Source: Rhodospirillaceae bacterium (GTDB lineage: Bacteria > Pseudomonadota > Alphaproteobacteria > Rhodospirillales > JABHCV01). Taken from it: 64,000 bases of DNA. The position numbers and the translations under genes are program-made. Each line of letters opens with the position of its first letter. The first letter of the stretch is position 1. The notes beneath the pieces were generated by a model that saw only the letters and a program-made list of their open reading frames with translations, did not search any database and had not been told where the DNA came from. Positions 60,586 through 64,000 of the stretch are shown in pieces. Location: the NCBI GenBank assembly GCA_018662005.1, contig JABJHA010000004.1, forward strand, positions 62,001 to 126,000, given 5' to 3'.

Positions 60586-60604
60586 CGGAAATCAATCAAC
60601 GCAC

Positions 60605-63139
60605 ATGTCGAACTATAATTCCAGGGAGACCGAAGCCAAGTGGCAGGCGGCGTGGGAAAGCAAAGGCGCTTTCAATGTCACCGAGGATCCTTCCAAACCA
60701 AAATACTACGTGCTGGAAATGTTTCCCTATCCATCGGGCCGCATTCACATGGGTCACGTTCGCAACTACACCCTGGGCGACCTGGTTGCCCGCTATAAAA
60801 AAGCGCGCGGCTTTAACGTCCTTCACCCCATGGGCTGGGACGCCTTTGGCTTACCGGCGGAAAACGCCGCCATCGCCAACAATGTGCCGCCCGCCCAGTG
60901 GACCCGCGACAACATCACATCCATGCGTAGCCAGCTTAAAAGCATGGGCCTGTCTTATGACTGGAACCGTGAGCTCGCCACCTGCGAGCCGGACTATTAC
61001 CGTCACGAACAAAAAATGTTCCTGGATTTTCTGGAGGCCGGTCTGGTCTACAGAAAGGAATCCTGGGTCAACTGGGACCCGGTTGAAAACACCGTCCTTG
61101 CCAACGAACAGGTCATTGATGGCAAGGGCTGGCGTTCCGGCGCCGATGTGGAAAAGCGCAAGCTGTCCCAATGGTTCCTGAAAATCACCGAATACGCCGA
61201 TGATTTACTCGAAACCATTAAAGAACTGGAACGCTGGCCGGACCGGGTCCGCCTGATGCAGGAAAACTGGATTGGCCGCTCCGAAGGGGCGCATATTCGT
61301 TTCAAGATCGTCGATCGTGATGACAGTCTGGAAGTTTTCACAACCCGTCACGACACCCTGTATGGTGCGTCGTTTATGGCCATTGCCGCCAATCACCCGC
61401 TGGCCCAGGAGCTGGCCGGGAGCAACCCCAAGCTGGGCGACTTCATTGTCGAGTGCAATCGTCTGGGAACCAGCGAGGCCGCCATCGAAACCGCCGAGAA
61501 AATCGGCGTCGATACGGGCCTTGAGGTTGTTCACCCATTCGATCCGGAAAAGAAACTGCCTGTCTATGCGGCCAATTTTGTTCTCATGGATTATGGTACC
61601 GGCGCGATCTTCGGTTGCCCGGCCCACGATCAGCGCGATCTGGATTTCGCCCGCAAGTACGATCTGGACGTGACCCCTGTCGTCGCCCCAAGAGATGCCG
61701 ATCCGGCCACCTTCAGCGTAGTGAGCGAAGCCTTTGTAGAAGATGGTGTGCTGATCAATTCGGATTTTCTTGATGGCATGAGCGTACCCGAAGCCAAGGC
61801 CGCTGCGGCGCAAAGGCTTGTTGATACCGACAGCGGAGAATCTACCGTAAACTTCCGTCTGCGCGACTGGGGCGTATCGCGCCAGCGCTATTGGGGCTGC
61901 CCGATCCCTGTCGTCCATTGCGACGGGTGCGGCATCGTTCCCGTTCCGGCCGATCAATTGCCCGTCGCCCTGCCCGAAGACGTCAATTTCGACAAACCTG
62001 GCAATCCGCTGACGCATCACCCGACCTGGAAGCATGTGGATTGCCCAAAATGCAACAAACCGGCTGAACGCGAAACCGATACATTCGATACGTTTTTCGA
62101 ATCATCCTGGTATTTTGCTCGCTTCTGCTCAGCCCAGTCTGATCAGGCCTTCACCCGTGAGGCGGCGGATTACTGGCTGCCTGTCGATCAATATATCGGC
62201 GGCATTGAACATGCCGTGCTGCATTTACTGTATTCGCGCTTTTTCACCCGCGCCTTAAAACAATGTGGCTATCTGGGCATTAAAGAGCCATTCGCCGGGC
62301 TGATGACCCAAGGCATGATCTGCCATGAGACCTACAGGGACGATACGGGTAACTGGTTGTTGCCCGAGGAGGCGGAGGCCGCTTCTGGCCCGATCACCCG
62401 TGGCCGTTCGGAAAAAATGAGCAAGTCAAAAAAGAACGTCGTCGACCCGGAAAACATCATTAGTGAATACGGCGCCGATACGGCCCGCTTGTTCATGTTG
62501 TCGGACAGCCCGCCCGATCGCGATCTTGACTGGACCGACAGTGGCATTGATGGGGCCTGGCGCTACGTCAACCGTTTATGGCGGATGATGAGTGAACCTA
62601 AGGTAGCACTTGCAAATACCGGCAGCCCCCAACCAGACACGCTTTCAGAAGCCGCCGATGCGGCGCACCGGGCCATCCATAAAACCGTCGCAGCTGTTTC
62701 AGGCGATCTTGATAAATTTCACTTCAACAAAGCCGTTGCCCGCATTCGGGAGCTGACAAATGTTCTCGACGCCCTTGAGTGCGACGAGGCTGGTGTCGAT
62801 TGGGTTTTGCGGGAAGGCTATGAAACCGTTGTCCGGTTGATCGGGCCGATGATGCCCCATATCGCCGAGGAGTTATGGCAACAACTGGGTCACGACGTTA
62901 TGCTGACCGACACCGCCTGGCCGGAAGTTGACGAAACCCTGCTTGTCGAAGACACTGCGACTGTCGCCATTCAGGTCAACGGCAAACTGCGTGGCACCGT
63001 CGACCTGCCCAAAGGTTGTGACGCCAAGGAAGCAGAAAAAATCGCCCTTTCTCTGCCACGTGTTGCCGAGGCCGTTGAAGGCAAGGACATTCGCAAAGTG
63101 ATTGTCGTGCCCGACAGGATTATCAATGTTGTCATCTGA
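60605..63139 (+). CDS. leuS: leucyl-tRNA synthetase (844 aa)
   Basis: Class I aminoacyl-tRNA synthetase. The HIGH-type motif lies in [20 protein letters not shown] and the KMSKS loop in [20 protein letters not shown]. The editing domain (CP1) contains [11 protein letters not shown]-type sequence (here [17 protein letters not shown]) and the zinc-like CDGCGIVPV / CPKC region. ATG 60605 gives the normal start [17 protein letters not shown]; an open frame from 60563 lies inside the DUF3576 gene. The 3' end overlaps lptE by 14 bp. Confidence 0.96.
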   Translation: MSNYNSRETEAKWQAAWESKGAFNVTEDPSKPKYYVLEMFPYPSGRIHMGHVRNYTLGDLVARYKKARGFNVLHPMGWDAFGLPAENAAIANNVPPAQWTRDNITSMRSQLKSMGLSYDWNRELATCEPDYYRHEQKMFLDFLEAGLVYRKESWVNWDPVENTVLANEQVIDGKGWRSGADVEKRKLSQWFLKITEYADDLLETIKELERWPDRVRLMQENWIGRSEGAHIRFKIVDRDDSLEVFTTRHDTLYGASFMAIAANHPLAQELAGSNPKLGDFIVECNRLGTSEAAIETAEKIGVDTGLEVVHPFDPEKKLPVYAANFVLMDYGTGAIFGCPAHDQRDLDFARKYDLDVTPVVAPRDADPATFSVVSEAFVEDGVLINSDFLDGMSVPEAKAAAAQRLVDTDSGESTVNFRLRDWGVSRQRYWGCPIPVVHCDGCGIVPVPADQLPVALPEDVNFDKPGNPLTHHPTWKHVDCPKCNKPAERETDTFDTFFESSWYFARFCSAQSDQAFTREAADYWLPVDQYIGGIEHAVLHLLYSRFFTRALKQCGYLGIKEPFAGLMTQGMICHETYRDDTGNWLLPEEAEAASGPITRGRSEKMSKSKKNVVDPENIISEYGADTARLFMLSDSPPDRDLDWTDSGIDGAWRYVNRLWRMMSEPKVALANTGSPQPDTLSEAADAAHRAIHKTVAAVSGDLDKFHFNKAVARIRELTNVLDALECDEAGVDWVLREGYETVVRLIGPMMPHIAEELWQQLGHDVMLTDTAWPEVDETLLVEDTATVAIQVNGKLRGTVDLPKGCDAKEAEKIALSLPRVAEAVEGKDIRKVIVVPDRIINVVI

Positions 63140-63686
63140 GTCACCCCGCCAGCGCCTTGTTCGGTTTTGCGTCGTCATCCTTGTCGCTCTGCTTGTTGGC
63201 GCTTGTGGTTTCCGGCCCCTTTACGGCAGACACGGCGCGGGCATTGTTCCCGCCGAGCAATATCTCGCCCGCATAGAAATCAGGCAAATTGAAAATCGCA
63301 TTGGTCAGCAGCTGCGCAATAATCTGCTCAGCCGCCTAAACCCAAAGGGTTCGCCGGACCGACCGTTGTATTCCCTGTCAATCACCATCTCAGAGTCCGT
63401 TTCCAGCCTGGGGATTAAGAAATCGGCTGTCGTGACGCGTGGGAATCTTAGGGTTTCGGCGGAGTACACAATGGTAAAGTTGCATTTAAATGAAGAGGTG
63501 GCGGACGAGAAAGAAGCCCTGGCCAGCGGGTCTGTGCTGGCGACCAGCAGCTACGATATTCCCCAGGCCCAGTATGCAGTCCTGGCAGCCCTTAAGGACG
63601 CCCGGGCCCGCGCTGTCAAAGAGCTTGCCGACGATATCAGGACCCGGCTTGCCGTTTATTTTAAACAAAACCCCGAAAGCTTATAG
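63126..63686 (+). CDS. lptE: LPS-assembly lipoprotein LptE (186 aa)
   Basis: Outer-membrane lipoprotein that plugs the LptD barrel and helps insert LPS. The signal [24 protein letters not shown] has a lipobox (VGAC) and the typical CGFRPLYG start of mature Lpt[20 protein letters not shown] and the C-terminal [22 protein letters not shown] complete the family pattern. ATG 63126 overlaps leuS by 14 bp, and leuS-lptE-holA is the standard order. Its presence shows the cell makes LPS, consistent with the O-antigen genes at the other end. Confidence 0.92.
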   Translation: MLSSESPRQRLVRFCVVILVALLVGACGFRPLYGRHGAGIVPAEQYLARIEIRQIENRIGQQLRNNLLSRLNPKGSPDRPLYSLSITISESVSSLGIKKSAVVTRGNLRVSAEYTMVKLHLNEEVADEKEALASGSVLATSSYDIPQAQYAVLAALKDARARAVKELADDIRTRLAVYFKQNPESL

Positions 63687-63710
63687 CCTTCAGCAAAAAG
63701 GCCCCTTCAC

Positions 63711-64000
63711 GTGAAAATAACCGGCGCTCGCCAAGACAGTTTTATTGCCAAACCCGACCCGGCCATCGTCTGCGTTCTGCTTTACGGGCCTGACCGGGGG
63801 CTGGTTAGCGAACGGGCCCGAAAATTATCGGCCACCGTCGTCGAGGCCCCTGACGATCCCTTTCGCGTCGTCGAAATGACGGGCGCCAATCTGAAAGCTG
63901 ACCCGGCCCGGCTTCTTGACGAGGCCCAGTCTATGGCTTTTGGTGGCGAGCGCAGATTGCTTAAGCTGCGTGACATTGGCGACGCCGCGAGTAAGACACT
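63711..64000 (+). CDS. holA: DNA polymerase III delta subunit, 5' part only
   Basis: From a GTG at 63711 the frame stays open to the window edge (96 codons). It reads IVCVLLYGPDRGLVSERARKL, the N-terminal nucleotide-binding-like strand and loop of HolA, and MAFGGERRLLKLRDI, a conserved segment of clamp-loader delta subunits. The protein opens the beta clamp during loading. The rest of the gene lies outside the window. The position after lptE supports the call. Confidence 0.85.
   Translation, partial: MKITGARQDSFIAKPDPAIVCVLLYGPDRGLVSERARKLSATVVEAPDDPFRVVEMTGANLKADPARLLDEAQSMAFGGERRLLKLRDIGDAASKT

Overview
The window looks like chromosomal DNA of a Gram-negative alphaproteobacterium, most likely of the Rhodospirillales type. 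This is inferred from family resemblance and gene content: a ~1,600-residue NAD-glutamate dehydrogenase, a RibA with a degenerate N-terminal half, a DUF3576 lipoprotein next to leuS-lptE-holA, ftsK-lolA, and glnK-amtB with a second ammonium transporter. No rRNA, CRISPR array, transposase, integrase or prophage gene was seen. There is one tRNA gene, tRNA-Gly(GCC).

Bases 1-27161 are a surface-glycan locus. On the minus strand a winged-helix regulator and an RfaH/NusG-like antiterminator head a long operon. It holds five pseudaminic-acid-type nonulosonate genes (pseB, pseC, an SpsF-like cytidylyltransferase in place of classical pseF, pseG, pseI). Then come a methyltransferase, a radical SAM protein, a WbqC-family protein and two more methyltransferases, the last cut by the window edge. 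The leader just before pseB carries a sequence almost identical to the enterobacterial ops element, preceded by a 9-bp hairpin and followed by a 14-bp palindrome. Two GTTCAC-type palindromes lie in the divergent control region. Reading the other way are an MBOAT acyltransferase with an SGNH partner, and a second sugar cassette (SpsF-like, Gfo/Idh/MocA, DegT aminotransferase, sugar O-methyltransferase, GT-B-like protein), convergent with a LegB-like dehydratase. A third block (20102-27161) has an O-antigen ligase-like protein, a HAD phosphatase, a WbpL-type initiating transferase, a GT4 glycosyltransferase, a WbpV-like reductase and a WbpM-type dehydratase. Together these would make and attach a 6-deoxy-HexNAc first sugar.

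Bases 27181-39327 are mostly core and sensory genes: purH, a dCACHE-type diguanylate cyclase, a SIS-domain isomerase, an Atg22/UMF1-type transporter, the large glutamate dehydrogenase, a methyltransferase, and an exported seven-repeat WD40 protein fused to cytochrome c. Bases 39379-42473 look like a small AT-richer insertion beside tRNA-Gly(GCC). Three direct copies of the tRNA-adjacent terminator sequence punctuate a DUF6868 gene, a DUF4336 gene truncated at one of the copies, and a PAS sensor kinase.

Bases 42577-64000 are housekeeping: Pro-tRNA editing, CnoX-like chaperedoxin, LON-substrate domain, Trm112-like, DUF971, UbiH-like, glnK-amtB-amt, DapC-like, ftsK, lolA, an OmpR-type regulator, ribA, an L,D-transpeptidase, YggS, ThiE-like, leuS, lptE and the start of holA. 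Three good sigma-54 promoters are visible, before glnK, before the second amt, and before an uncharacterised 302-residue protein. Two ~195-bp inverted-repeat elements of one family sit between convergent gene pairs (45439-45632 and 58416-58610).
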